NCBI RefSeq assembly: GCF_000372645.1
Contig: NZ_APMP01000004.1
Coordinates: 1 to 64,000 of the forward strand
DNA length: 64,000 nt
Origin: Caulobacter vibrioides OR37
GTDB taxonomy: Bacteria > Pseudomonadota > Alphaproteobacteria > Caulobacterales > Caulobacteraceae
Direction: 5' to 3'
Part shown: in pieces, positions 34,601 to 42,226 of the stretch
Numbering within the stretch: position 1 is the first letter of the stretch
Layout: each line of letters begins with the position of its first letter
Program-made: the position numbers and the translations under genes
The notes under the pieces: generated by a model
The model's input: only the letters and a program-made list of their open reading frames with translations
The model's database searches: none
Told to the model about the DNA's origin: nothing

Positions 34601-34905
34601 TTGGTCTTCTCCGAGAAGATCGCGGTGACCTGCGAGAAGCCGTTGCGCGAGATCGAGCGAGTGGTCTCCAGGCCCGGGATCCCGGCCAGGGCCGTCTCCA
34701 CGGGGAAGGTCACGCGCTTTTCGATCTCGACCGGCGAAAGCGCGCCGGCCACGGTGTTGATCTGCACCTGGTTGTTGGTGATGTCGGGAACGGCGTCGAT
34801 GGGCAGCTTGGTCAGCTGCCACGTGCCGAGGGCGGCGATGATGGCGGTGAGAAGCAGGACGTACCAACGCCCCTTCACCGACATCGAGAGTATGCGACCG
34901 ATCAT
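31660..34905 (-). CDS. czcA: HME-RND efflux pump, inner-membrane subunit (system 2)
   Basis: The 1081-aa protein aligns throughout with the other two pumps here and has the helix-4 signature LDFGLIVDGTVIIIENCLLR, with Thr and Cys where system 1 has Ala and Ala. The blocks ELIAGVRGDVAIKLYGDD and DGFIILKPQKEWP are family features. The start follows czcB by 31 bp. The altered residues beside the proton-relay helix could mean another metal preference, but this is inference. Confidence 0.93.
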   Translation of the reverse strand: MIGRILSMSVKGRWYVLLLTAIIAALGTWQLTKLPIDAVPDITNNQVQINTVAGALSPVEIEKRVTFPVETALAGIPGLETTRSISRNGFSQVTAIFSEKTNLYFARQQVAERLTQAGDSLPAGIQPQIGPVTTGLGEVYMYSVEYANPRGKGAKVVDGQPGWQSDGAYLTAEGERLVDATAQGAYLRTIQDWTVRPQLRTVKGVAGVDSIGGFQKQYVVEPDPAKLVAYGVSYTDLAKALEGANLSVGANFIQRAGEAYLVRADARVRTLDEIQNAIIATRRTVPVAVKDVANVRVGGDLRTGAASKNGEEVVVGTALMLIGENSRSVAKSVGEKLTEVRKGLPPGVVITTTLDRSVLVNATVKTVERNLTEGAILVAATLFLLLGNVRAAFIAVLIIPLSFLMMAIGMNGLKVPGNLMSLGALDFGLIVDGTVIIIENCLLRLAERQHHEGRLLSLKERLETVLRAAQEMIRPTVFGQAIIFLVFAPLLTFTGVEGKTFSPMAITIMLALGAAFILSLTFVPALVAILMRGKVSEKEVKVIAVSKARYEPLLKRSIERPWPFIGGALALFLVAGVVYTTLGQEFIPQLDEKNVAMGSLKIPSTALEQSLTMQRQVEKNVSSLPEVEMMFSKTGTAEVATDPMPPNASDGFIILKPQKEWPKEVANKAKVVERIEAKVAPLLGNSFEVTQPIQMRFNELIAGVRGDVAIKLYGDDLEKMSATAAKIGSVLESIPGAEGVRVEQVGGAPTLDVKFDRAAIARFGLSIDQVADTVATAMGGRQAGDVFEGDRRFDITVRVPMAQRDDLDALGALPVMLPAGEGGVQRSVPLRELVQFRFADGLNQISREDGKRRVVIQVNVRGRDIGSFVNEARSKVEAVELPTGYWLTWGGQFENLKAATQRLSIVVPLCFVLIFLVLYMALGGFGPAASVFAAIPLGLSGGVFALALTGITFSISAAVGFIVLAGVAVLNGLVVMTSVRERLEAGVPVVQAIYEGSVERFRPVLMTGLVPAIGFIPMALASGTGAEVQKPLAMVVIGGLVTATAVTLLVLPAIAKLILQLGSGRKAPDEGPAASPLSTTH

Positions 34906-34936
34906 TTCGGCGTGTCTCCAGAATAGCGGTTAGGGG

Positions 34937-36100
34937 TCAGTCTTCTTCCGAGCTCTTGCCGAGTTCGGCCTTGAGCAAGAAGGCGTTCTTGACCGCCAGG
35001 GTCTCCCCGCCCTTCAGGCCGTCGACGATGACCACACGGCCGCCGCTGCGCTGGCCGGCCAGCACGTGCTGGACGCGGAAGCCTTCCTTGGTGCGCACGA
35101 AGACCACGTCGTTGCCGTTGACGGTCTGCACCGCCTCTTCGGACACGACGATCCCGGAGGAGGTAGACTGGCGCGACGTGATGCGGGCGCGGACAAGCTG
35201 GCCCGGCTGCAGGGCCCCTGCCCCGTTCGCCAGGGTCAGGACGACCGTTGCGCTGCGGGTCTCCTCGTTGACACCCGGGGTCACCGAGCGGACGACCGCG
35301 TCACGGGTCTCGCCGCTGGTGGTCTCGACCACAGCCTTGTCGCCGGGCTGGACCCGCCGGGCGTCGGCGGCCGTCACTGCCGCATTGACCTGGATCTTGG
35401 CCGGGTCGGAGATGCGGAAGAGTTCCGTCTCCGGCGCGACGAAGGCGCCCAGGCTCGCGGTCGTGGCGGTCACGCGGCCGCTGATCGGGCTGATGACGGC
35501 GACATAGCCGCCCGACACCGCCGATACGCCGGCGGCCGTGGCCGCGCGACGGGCCTCGGCCTCGGCCACGGCCAGTTCGGCCTGAGCGGTCTCGTAGTCC
35601 TGACGCGGGCTGACCTTCTGTTCGAAGAGACGCTTTTCGCGGGCCAGGTTCTTGCGGGCCAGGTCGGCCTTGGCCGAGGCGACGCTACGGTCGGCCGAGA
35701 TCTGGGCGGCCTCGCGGCTGGAGACCAGGGCGAGGGTTTCGCCCGCGCGGACGGGGTCGCCGAGGCGCTTGGTGATGCGGGTGATCGAGCCCGCGGCGCG
35801 GGCGGTCAGGGCCGCTTCACCGCCGGGTTCAGCTTCGACCGTGGCTTGGGCGACGACCTCGGCGGCCAGGCCACCGGGGTTGACCGTCTGGAGCTGGACG
35901 CCCGAAGCGGTGATGCGCTCGGGGCCCATGGTCAGGGTCAGCGGGCCGGCTGGCGCCGCCGCTGCCGGCTTCTCCGGGGCCGCGGTCTCGGCGGGCTTGC
36001 CGCCAGACATCTTGCCGAACGAGAAAGCCGCGATCGCCACGACCACGATGGCCGCGCCGGCCATCAGCAATTGCCGGTTCGAGGAGTTGGACTTGGGCAT
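34937..36100 (-). CDS. czcB: RND efflux periplasmic adaptor (system 2)
   Basis: The 387-aa membrane-fusion protein has an N-terminal anchor (LLMAGAAIVVVAIAAFSFG), lipoyl segments (TKRLGDPVRAGETLALVSS), a coiled coil rich in Ala and Lys (KADLARKNLAREKRLFEQ) and the barrel PISGRVTATTASLGAFVAPE. It overlaps czcC by one base (ATG on the last base of the stop). No His-rich insertion is present. Confidence 0.92.
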   Translation of the reverse strand: MPKSNSSNRQLLMAGAAIVVVAIAAFSFGKMSGGKPAETAAPEKPAAAAPAGPLTLTMGPERITASGVQLQTVNPGGLAAEVVAQATVEAEPGGEAALTARAAGSITRITKRLGDPVRAGETLALVSSREAAQISADRSVASAKADLARKNLAREKRLFEQKVSPRQDYETAQAELAVAEAEARRAATAAGVSAVSGGYVAVISPISGRVTATTASLGAFVAPETELFRISDPAKIQVNAAVTAADARRVQPGDKAVVETTSGETRDAVVRSVTPGVNEETRSATVVLTLANGAGALQPGQLVRARITSRQSTSSGIVVSEEAVQTVNGNDVVFVRTKEGFRVQHVLAGQRSGGRVVIVDGLKGGETLAVKNAFLLKAELGKSSEED

Positions 36101-37362
36101 TAGCGATCTCCGAAGAGGCGGCCTTGCAGGCGCGCCAGGTCGGCCTCGGCGCGGACGCGCGCCAGCTGGGCCTGGATTGTGAGGTCGCGCGCTTCGGCCA
36201 GGGACCGGCGCGCATTGATCAGTTCGACCAGCGGGGCCTTGCCGGACTCGTAGGCGATCCGGGTCAGGCGGTAGGCTTCGACGGCGCTGGTCTCGCCTTC
36301 GCCGGCAGCCGTTGCCCGCGACTGGGCCGCGCCGAGCTGGAACCGCGCGGTGCGGATGTCGGCTTCGGCGTCCAGGCGCGCGGCGTTCAACCGAGCCTCG
36401 GCGGCCTGCAACTCGCCCTGGGCGGCGGTGATATTGCCGCGGTTCTGGTCGAACACCGGGATCGGGATCGAGACCCCGGCCACCAGGGCCGTGGAGTCGT
36501 CGCCGCTGAACCGACGAACCCCGGCCGAGACGGTGACGTCCGGCACGGCGCGGGTCTTTTCGATCCGCACGCGGCGGGCGGCCGCTTCCCGATCGGCTTC
36601 AGCCGCCAGCACCGCTGGCGTCGCCAGCACGTCGATATCGCCCGGCTGGACCGGAGCCGCCGTGCTGACCAGCAGACTGTCGGTGAGTTCGGTGAAGGGC
36701 GTGGGCGAGCCGGCCAGGGCCGTCAGGCGCGCGAAAGCCCCGGTCCGTTCGGCCCGGGCCTCTTCGAGCGTGGCCCGCGCGGCGGTCAGAGCCGCCTGCG
36801 CCTGCAGGGTGCGCAGTTCGGCCTCCTTGCCAGCATCGACCAGCGCCCGCGAAGCGCGCAGGGTCTCGTCAGACAAGGTCACGGCCTCTTCAGCGAGCGT
36901 GACGCGACGCTCACCAGCTTCAGCCTGGGCATAGGCGTCAGCCAGGGCAAAAGCGAAGTCTGCCTTGGACTGCGAAAGGCGCGCCCGGGCCGCGTCGAGA
37001 GCGGCGCGGCCGGCGGCGACGCGCGCCCCCCGCTTGCCGCCGACTTCCAGCGGTTGGCTCAGCTGGAAGGTCGTCTCGGCGTTGTTCGTGCCGCTGTAGA
37101 CGCCGCCGCCGCTGAAGTTCTCGATGGTGACGCCAGCCGTCGGGTTCGGACGAGCGCCGGCCTGACGGGCGAGACCTTCGGCCTGACGGACACCGGCCGC
37201 CGCTTCGGCCAACCGGGGTGCGCTACCTTGCGCCTGAGCGAGCAGGGCCTTGAAAGGCGGGGCCGGATCGGCCGCCGCGCCGCGAGCGGACGCCAACGCG
37301 CCCAAGATCGCGACCGCGCTTACGGCCGCGAAACGCAGCCGCCCACGCATGATGAGAGTCAT
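36100..37362 (-). CDS. czcC: RND efflux outer-membrane channel (system 2)
   Basis: The 420-aa CzcC-type protein has a signal peptide (FAAVSAVAILGALASARGAAA) and the paired efflux repeats: LAQAQGSAPRLAEAAAGVRQ, LSQPLEVGGKRGARV, AGVRRFSGDDSTALVAGVSI and IAYESGKAPLVELINARRSL. It is most like the channel of the cnr-type system at 44418. It lies 61 bp after the CzcI-like gene. Confidence 0.92.
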   Translation of the reverse strand: MTLIMRGRLRFAAVSAVAILGALASARGAAADPAPPFKALLAQAQGSAPRLAEAAAGVRQAEGLARQAGARPNPTAGVTIENFSGGGVYSGTNNAETTFQLSQPLEVGGKRGARVAAGRAALDAARARLSQSKADFAFALADAYAQAEAGERRVTLAEEAVTLSDETLRASRALVDAGKEAELRTLQAQAALTAARATLEEARAERTGAFARLTALAGSPTPFTELTDSLLVSTAAPVQPGDIDVLATPAVLAAEADREAAARRVRIEKTRAVPDVTVSAGVRRFSGDDSTALVAGVSIPIPVFDQNRGNITAAQGELQAAEARLNAARLDAEADIRTARFQLGAAQSRATAAGEGETSAVEAYRLTRIAYESGKAPLVELINARRSLAEARDLTIQAQLARVRAEADLARLQGRLFGDR

Positions 37363-37423
37363 GAAGATGTAATCCTAGAGATTGAAACGCAGACGGTCCG
37401 CCGCTCGGGGCGGAAGGGTCGCG

Positions 37424-37861
37424 TCAGGCTCTAGGCGGACGGTCCAGTAGAACGGCGCGGTCGCCGAGCAGGCGCTGGTCCTGCTGGGGCTGCCAGACGG
37501 CGCGATTAGCGAAGGCGACGGTTTCGGGCGCGAACGACACGGGCAGGCTCACGCCGTGAGCGGCGCAATGCCCGGTGCAGGCCGAGAGGGCCTTCTTGAC
37601 GGGAGCCTTGTGGTCACCGGCGACCTTGATCACGGCCGGGGCCTCGACGGTCGACGCCACCACCTGAGCGGCGGACGGCGTTTCGGTCTCAAGGGCGGCG
37701 TGTTCGGCGGGACCGCAGACGACAATGCCGATCAGGAACGCGATGGTGACGACCAGGGCCATCACCTTGCCGAAGCTGAAACGCGCGGACGGACCGCGGC
37801 GCGAGCGCCACGTTTCGGCATTCCTGCCGACTTGCCGACCATGGAGTGCGAGTCCAACCAT
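37424..37861 (-). CDS. czcI: CzcI-like exported protein (system 2)
   Basis: The frame gives 145 aa from ATG 37861, but the first 30 residues are Arg-rich and have no ribosome-binding site; a start nearer MALVVTIAFLIGIVV is possible. After that signal-type helix comes SACTGHCAAHGVSLP near residue 95 and a C-terminus LLDRPPRA. CzcI proteins show a comparable Cys-His-SLP block, so the assignment is better than for system 1. It precedes czcC, as expected. Confidence 0.6.
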   Translation of the reverse strand: MVGLALHGRQVGRNAETWRSRRGPSARFSFGKVMALVVTIAFLIGIVVCGPAEHAALETETPSAAQVVASTVEAPAVIKVAGDHKAPVKKALSACTGHCAAHGVSLPVSFAPETVAFANRAVWQPQQDQRLLGDRAVLLDRPPRA

Positions 37862-37901
37862 AGGATTCTGGCATACATGCGCAAAGTCGAGATTGAAATG
37901 C

Positions 37902-37930
37902 GTTATATGATTACATGTTATACTATTACA
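37902..37930 (-). promoter_or_regulatory. Tandem 14-bp direct repeat upstream of czcI 2
   Basis: GTTATATGATTACA and GTTATACTATTACA follow each other with a 1-base gap in an AT-rich stretch that stands out from the GC-rich surroundings. Two of fourteen positions differ. They are about 40 bases upstream of the start and may be regulator sites or part of the promoter. Confidence 0.45.
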
Positions 37931-38063
37931 TCGTTAGGAGACTTGACGAACATATCCGAACATTGAGGAAAGCTACGCCACACCTGACGAATACTCAGAA
38001 CAGATAGAGCGCTGCGCCACCCTGTCGCACCAACCGAGACAGGCTGGCGCGCCTCAAACCCAG

Positions 38064-39197
38064 CTATCCATCCTCCGGCTCAATCTCGACCACCGGCCCT
38101 AGCTTGAAGTGTGGCGTGCTCAGCGAGGCAGGAAGCCCCTCGATGGTGAGGTCGGTCCACGTGTAGCCTTTAGACCTCATGCCACCGGCGATCTCGGGAT
38201 AGTTCTTGAACAAGACCGAATTGTACTCGGGCTGGAAGCGGTGGATGAGCTGCGCTTCAACCTCCCGGGTCATTGCCTCATCCCCCAAGGGCGCCAAAGG
38301 CTCACTCATGAAACGGACAAAGGCCTCGGTGTCGGTCAGGTCAACCTCATGCACGATCGTCTGAACGCCAGGCATGTCGCTGACCCCGACGTAGGGCAAT
38401 TCCGCGACGTCGGTCAGGCCGACGACTGACAACAAGATCAATGAAACTTCGAACGGCGCTCTCGCCGCCGGGGCAGCCCCGACCGGGTTTTGTACGGTGA
38501 GGATCTTCTGCATCTTCTCGTGCCCAGTCAGTCGGTCCCAAACCTTCTGATCAAATGCCTTGCCCACATAGAGGACTGAGAAGTCGAGAAACGACAGCGG
38601 ATCGCCCCCATCCGCCACGGCCACTTCCAGGCCCCTGACGAGCATCTCGTAGAGGATCTTCTGGGGGCTCCACCAGACGATCATGCTCTTATCCTTCCGG
38701 AAGAGCTTGATCGCGCCGACGTCACGGAACGGCTGCTTGGCCCCAGGCGTCTTGGTGAAATATTGTGTCTCGACGCAGATTTCCTCGCCGGGACCGCAGA
38801 TGCCGGCATGGACGAGATCTAGTTTGCAAGCCAGGGGCGTTGCCTCGCCGTCCGCGATCTCGAAATAGATGACGCCGTCGTCAAGCACGACGTTGTCGAA
38901 ATAGGTCAGCGGCCGCTGGACCAAAAGATACAAGGTGCACTTGTCGAGGCGCTCGCGAACGACATCCTCTTCCTTGAGGAATTCGAACTCGTAAGCAGAG
39001 ACAATCGGGTAGCTCACCGCGACCTGAATGTTCGCGACTTTCGCCCCCTCGACAATGTCGCTCTCTGCGTCCGCAGCTTCCATGTGCAAGCCCCCCAGTC
39101 GTTGCCCAATTTGAGCCAAACTGCGGAGCTGCGCCACTAGCCAGGTGTTCACGACCCGCCGGCGACGCACCCACCGATAGAATTCCTGTGCATCCAA
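38064..39197 (-). CDS. Hypothetical protein with GIY-YIG-like segment
   Basis: The 377-aa protein starts at ATG 39197 (MDAQEFYRWVRRRRVVN). The N-terminal 180 residues are unrecognised. Around 205-235, VLYVGKAFDQKVWDRLTGH resembles the YVGK...RL..H strand-helix of GIY-YIG nucleases, and near 335 EAQLIHRFQPEYNSV resembles the glutamate and Asn of the same fold. If so, this would be a diverged member with the first GIY strand replaced by FSVLYVG. Codon use is less GC-rich than in the neighbours, and an AT-rich segment lies upstream, both signs of recent transfer. No operon partner is visible. Confidence 0.5.
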   Translation of the reverse strand: MDAQEFYRWVRRRRVVNTWLVAQLRSLAQIGQRLGGLHMEAADAESDIVEGAKVANIQVAVSYPIVSAYEFEFLKEEDVVRERLDKCTLYLLVQRPLTYFDNVVLDDGVIYFEIADGEATPLACKLDLVHAGICGPGEEICVETQYFTKTPGAKQPFRDVGAIKLFRKDKSMIVWWSPQKILYEMLVRGLEVAVADGGDPLSFLDFSVLYVGKAFDQKVWDRLTGHEKMQKILTVQNPVGAAPAARAPFEVSLILLSVVGLTDVAELPYVGVSDMPGVQTIVHEVDLTDTEAFVRFMSEPLAPLGDEAMTREVEAQLIHRFQPEYNSVLFKNYPEIAGGMRSKGYTWTDLTIEGLPASLSTPHFKLGPVVEIEPEDG

Positions 39198-39255
39198 TCC
39201 ATCAATTCAAAATACGCCGCTCCGCGCGAACAGACGCCATGGCACGACGACCGAG

Positions 39256-39339
39256 TGTACACGATGAGTTCACGACACCCCGTAAGCTTTTGATATTTAT
39301 AATTACTTCTTACAGTCCATCATGGGCGCTATGGAAAAT
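39256..39339 (+). repeat. 84-bp direct repeat, left copy
   Basis: By hand alignment about 58 of 84 positions match 61755-61838 with no gaps and in the same orientation. Identical blocks include TGTACACG, TTGATATTTA, TCCATCAT and GGAAAAT. Confidence 0.6.
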
Positions 39340-39481
39340 TTCGTCATAAGTCTTTGATTTTATTCAATAATTTTTACACCAATTGCTCCATTGGAGAATT
39401 GGACCGACAGAAACCAGACTGAAGGATTTCAATAAGTTAGCTGAATTCGAAGTGCGAGAACACACCCAAAACCACGCTCAT

Positions 39482-39500
39482 TGTACACGCGTTGTACACG
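39482..39500 (+). repeat. TGTACACG pair with 11-bp period
   Basis: TGTACACG-CGT-TGTACACG is a perfect tandem pair 9 bases from the end of the AlpA-like gene. Matching pairs begin at 39256 and 61755. Confidence 0.6.
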
Positions 39501-39508
39501 CCGAGCGC

Positions 39509-39784
39509 CTAATTGCGAGCAGGATGCGGACGCTTGCTCGTCGAGCTTAGCGGCGCTGGATGACCACCGAGTGGATCGGCCGTATGCCGCTTTGTTCCCG
39601 CGTCGGCCCAAGCCTGCAGATCTGCAAGGGCATAGACGACTCTACCGCCCAACTTGCGATAGAGCGGCCCTCCTCCCGTCGTGCGAAGCTTCTCCATAGT
39701 CCTAGGGGAGAGATTTAGAAAAGCTCCGGCTTCGTGCGTGCGAAGGAACTTGCTCGGAAACGTACCGTCACCACGATCTGCCAT
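39509..39784 (-). CDS. AlpA/excisionase-like DNA-binding protein
   Basis: The 91-aa protein starts at ATG 39784, with GGAG seven bases upstream; a longer frame to 39826 has no site. Residues 10-60 (FLRTHEAGAFLNLSPRTMEK, then GGPLYRKLGGRVVYALADLQ) form the winged-helix HTH_17/AlpA pattern of excisionases and island regulators. The tail is basic. Such proteins bend DNA at att sites or activate integrase genes. It lies beside the attachment-like repeats, and the AT-rich promoter region contains GTTATATTGTAAC (39809-39821), possibly self-bound. Confidence 0.78.
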   Translation of the reverse strand: MADRGDGTFPSKFLRTHEAGAFLNLSPRTMEKLRTTGGGPLYRKLGGRVVYALADLQAWADAGTKRHTADPLGGHPAPLSSTSKRPHPARN

Positions 39785-39987
39785 GATAATGCTCCGCTCG
39801 ACGAAAGTGTTATATTGTAACAACAATAGCGGAACAACCGACCAGTTTTACGCTAACGAAGACCGCCGCACGCTCCCCCCGCCTCAAATCACGAGGCATC
39901 TCCACCGGGATCGCGCTTCCGCGCTACGCCAGTTGCTGCCGTTGGCCTGCCTCCAGGAAGAGGACGTTCCTCGCCAATCGCGGACGA
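39785..39987. other. Intergenic segment upstream of the AlpA-like gene
   Basis: The first 50 bases are AT-rich and carry a -10-like TATAAC on the minus strand inside the near-palindrome at 39809-39821. The rest is GC-rich with no supported gene; no hairpin or repeat stands out. Confidence 0.5.
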
Positions 39988-40623
39988 CTATTGAAGCTGC
40001 GGCTGGACCCCCGCTAGATTCCCCTCCTGCCCCGCCGGCACCAGCTCATAAAACCCCGACAGCTTCAGCCGCACCTTGATCGGCTTGTCGGACCGATTGC
40101 GGAAGTACCAGCCGTGGATGCCCTCGACCGGGGCCACCAGGGAGCCGTTGGCCTCGGCGCCGCTGCTGCGCTCGTAGTCGGCGACGCTGACGGCGCCGTC
40201 GCCGGCGCCTTTCACGGTGTGGCCGTGGAAGTCGAACATCAGGTCTTCGGGGACGGTCAGGCCCTCGGCCTTCCAGCTGTAGAGAAGGCTCGCGCCCTTG
40301 GGCATGCGGACCTTGAACTCCAGGGCGTTGCGGCGGGCTTCGTCGCCGCTGGCGGCCAGCGGGATTTCGAAGGTGTCGGTGCGGAACGGCACGGGCTCGC
40401 GCCGGGCGGCGGGGCCGCCGGCGGCGCTGGCGTCGACCGTCACCTCCTTCGGCGCCCAGAGGCGCGAGAGGCCAGTGGCGCGACCCAGGCCCAGCGGGTC
40501 CTTGTTGTACTCGGCCGGCAGGACGGCGGCGAAGGTGATGACCACGGCGGTGATCGCCGCGCCGCCGATCGACAGCAGCAGGGTGCGCTTGGACGGCGCG
40601 GGCGGCGTGTTGGTGTCCGACAT
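39988..40623 (-). CDS. Membrane-anchored protein of the HupE operon
   Basis: The 211-aa protein has one N-terminal membrane helix (LLLSIGGAAITAVVITFAAVL) and a large periplasmic beta domain (LEFKVRMPKGASLLYSWKAE, MFDFHGHTVKG, GIHGWYFRNRSDKPIKVRLK). It matches transmembrane-anchor proteins that I have seen next to HupE/UreJ genes; no reaction is known. DFHGH could bind metal. Its start overlaps the HupE stop by one base, so they are co-translated. Confidence 0.7.
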   Translation of the reverse strand: MSDTNTPPAPSKRTLLLSIGGAAITAVVITFAAVLPAEYNKDPLGLGRATGLSRLWAPKEVTVDASAAGGPAARREPVPFRTDTFEIPLAASGDEARRNALEFKVRMPKGASLLYSWKAEGLTVPEDLMFDFHGHTVKGAGDGAVSVADYERSSGAEANGSLVAPVEGIHGWYFRNRSDKPIKVRLKLSGFYELVPAGQEGNLAGVQPQLQ

Positions 40624-41345
40624 CAGGCCGGTGCTCCGTAGGCCAGGCCTCCGAGCTGGAAGCCGATGAGGATGAAGCCCAGCGTCATCAGGACGACGTT
40701 GGCGGCGACGGACATGCGGCGGTAGCCCGGCAAGGTGCGCCAGACCATGATGAAGGCCAGCATGAAGGTCAGGGCGATCAGCTGGCCGATCTCCACGCCG
40801 ACGTTGAACGACAGCATGTTGATCAGGAGGCCGTTCTTCGGCAGCTCCAGGGCCTGCAGCTTGGTGGCTAGGCCGAAGCCGTGGATCAGGCCGAAGCCGA
40901 ACACGGCCGCCTTGGGGTTGGGTTGGACGCCGAACAGGGTGCGGAAGCCGCCCAGATTGTCGAAGGCCTTGTAGGCCACCGACAGGCCGATGACCGCGTC
41001 GACCAGGTAGGAGTTGACCTCGATGCCGCCCAGCACCCCGGCCAGCAGGGTCAGGGAGTGGCCGACCGAGAACAGGGTCACGTAGAGCCCCACGTCCCGC
41101 ATCCGGTAGAGGAAAAAGATCACCCCCAGGATGAAGAGCAGGTGGTCGTAGCCCGTGACCATGTGTTTGGCCCCGAGATACAGGAACGGGATCGGATCGG
41201 GGCCTTGGGTCGCGGCCACGAACGCGGCGTCCTTGCCGCCCAGGCCGTGGGCCGCCGCCGAGCCGGCGACGACGACGGCCAGCAGCAGGCCAAGGCCGAG
41301 CGCCATGCGGCTCGTGCCTGGCGATGCGGAGCGGGACAGGGTCAC
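40623..41345 (-). CDS. HupE/UreJ-family membrane protein
   Basis: The 240-aa protein has a signal-type first helix followed by about six membrane helices. The motif HMVTGYDHLLFILGVIFFL with its two His, then GHSLTLL and FGLIHGFGLA, is the HupE/UreJ_2 pattern. Relatives import nickel for hydrogenase or urease; here no such enzymes are present, and the genes adjoin a Ni/Co efflux locus, so another direction or metal is possible. It is the middle gene of a three-gene minus-strand operon. Confidence 0.8.
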   Translation of the reverse strand: MTLSRSASPGTSRMALGLGLLLAVVVAGSAAAHGLGGKDAAFVAATQGPDPIPFLYLGAKHMVTGYDHLLFILGVIFFLYRMRDVGLYVTLFSVGHSLTLLAGVLGGIEVNSYLVDAVIGLSVAYKAFDNLGGFRTLFGVQPNPKAAVFGFGLIHGFGLATKLQALELPKNGLLINMLSFNVGVEIGQLIALTFMLAFIMVWRTLPGYRRMSVAANVVLMTLGFILIGFQLGGLAYGAPA

Positions 41346-41361
41346 GGGAGACCGGGCGGGA

Positions 41362-41673
41362 TCAGCGGGCCTTGTCCGCCAGGATCGTGATGTCGAGCGC
41401 GGTCAGGTCGTTCATGCCATCGCCGAAGCCGACGACGTCCACCGACTGGCCGACCTTGATCTCCTTCAGGGTGACGCGCTTGCCGCCCTGCATCACGCGG
41501 GTGCTGTTGTCGATGTCCAAGGTGACGGTGTCGCCTTCCTTGGCCTTGATCTGGATGGTCTTGGCGGTGACGGCCGTGATCTTGCCGGCGACGGGATATT
41601 CTTCGTGGGCGGCGGCCGGCATGGCGGTCAGGACGGCCGAGGCGACGACCAGCGAGGCTAGGAACTTGCGCAT
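41362..41673 (-). CDS. Small periplasmic DUF5666-like protein
   Basis: The 103-aa protein has a signal peptide (FLASLVVASAVLTAMPAAA) and then HEEYPVAGKITAVTAKTIQI and VTLKEIKVGQSVDVVGFG, an OB-like beta fold as in DUF5666 proteins. The mature N-terminus HEE could bind metal. It is first of the operon with HupE and the anchored protein; 16 bp separate it from HupE. I see no copy of the TGCGTAA motif on its strand. Confidence 0.7.
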   Translation of the reverse strand: MRKFLASLVVASAVLTAMPAAAHEEYPVAGKITAVTAKTIQIKAKEGDTVTLDIDNSTRVMQGGKRVTLKEIKVGQSVDVVGFGDGMNDLTALDITILADKAR

Positions 41674-41784
41674 CTGAAACTCCGATTGGGTGAGCGGAAA
41701 CTGGGATCGGCCAACGCCCCTAGCTGAGAACGAATTGCAATTTCAAGCCAAGACCCGCGCCTGAAAAAATATAGTTCCAATAGC

Positions 41785-41811
41785 GGGGGCGGCTCGATCG
41801 GGCTGCGTAAC
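41785..41811 (+). promoter_or_regulatory. Candidate CnrH-type ECF promoter 1 (DUF1289 gene)
   Basis: GGGGGCG-N12-TGCGTAAC, with an A-tract at 41765-41769. The 25 bases after TGCGTAAC (ending GAGGTCCAGCC) closely repeat those after the copy at 42875. It reads toward the gene at 41935. Confidence 0.6.
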
Positions 41812-41934
41812 CTCTCTCATGAGGTCCAGCCCGTGGCGGCCTGATCATGGTGATTGCCTCGTTCCACGCCATGCCGCACTAACCGTTTCGGCGGACTGGA
41901 CGCCGACTCTCCAGCCCCGCTCCCAGTGAACCAA

Positions 41935-42120
41935 ATGGCCGTTCCTTCCCCCTGCCTCGACATCTGCCAATTCGACCGGCGCTCCGACATGTGCGTCGGC
42001 TGCTTTCGAACGACCGAGGAAGTCCGGCAGTGGAAGAAGATGAGCGATCACCGCCGCCACCAGATCATCGCCGAGCGCCGCCGGCGCGAAGCCAAGCTGG
42101 CCCAGAAGAAGAAGGCCTGA
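41935..42120 (+). CDS. DUF1289 family protein
   Basis: The 61-aa protein starts at ATG 41935 (MAVPSPCLDICQFDRRSDMC) and continues CVGCFRTTEEVRQWKKM, the DUF1289 pattern with two Cys pairs (CxxxC and CxxC) able to bind zinc or another metal. The tail is Lys/Arg-rich. Function in this family is unknown. It has its own copy of the shared promoter motif, so it probably responds to the same metal signal as cnrYXH. An in-frame start at 41854 is possible but lacks family sequence. Confidence 0.8.
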   Translation: MAVPSPCLDICQFDRRSDMCVGCFRTTEEVRQWKKMSDHRRHQIIAERRRREAKLAQKKKA

Positions 42121-42137
42121 TCGGCGCGCAAGATTTC

Positions 42138-42164
42138 GAGGGGGACGCGCGCGGGCTGCGTAAG
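42138..42164 (+). promoter_or_regulatory. Candidate CnrH-type ECF promoter 2 (42227 gene)
   Basis: GAGGGGG-N12-TGCGTAAG, the spacer ending CGGGC as in the other copies. It is 62 bases upstream of the start codon at 42227. Confidence 0.55.
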
Positions 42165-42226
42165 GCTTAGGGCCGGGACCTTCACCGTCACGCCCGGCGC
42201 TCTCACCTCCGAGCGGATGGGTCCCG

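Larger units (their letters stand above)
39198..39508. other. AT-rich attachment-like segment
   Basis: No gene is seen. The segment is far richer in A+T than its surroundings. It holds two 11-bp-spaced TGTACACG pairs (39256-39274, 39482-39500), a bulged inverted repeat CCAATTGCTCCA/TTGGAGAATTGG at 39379-39402, and an 84-bp match to 61755-61838. Next to an excisionase-like gene this resembles a recombinase attachment region, but no integrase gene is in the window. Confidence 0.5.

Noticed and set aside
39379..39402. Inverted repeat as intrinsic terminator
   Set aside because: The T run lies on the 5' side on the + strand and no T run follows on either strand; a recombination or protein site is more likely.
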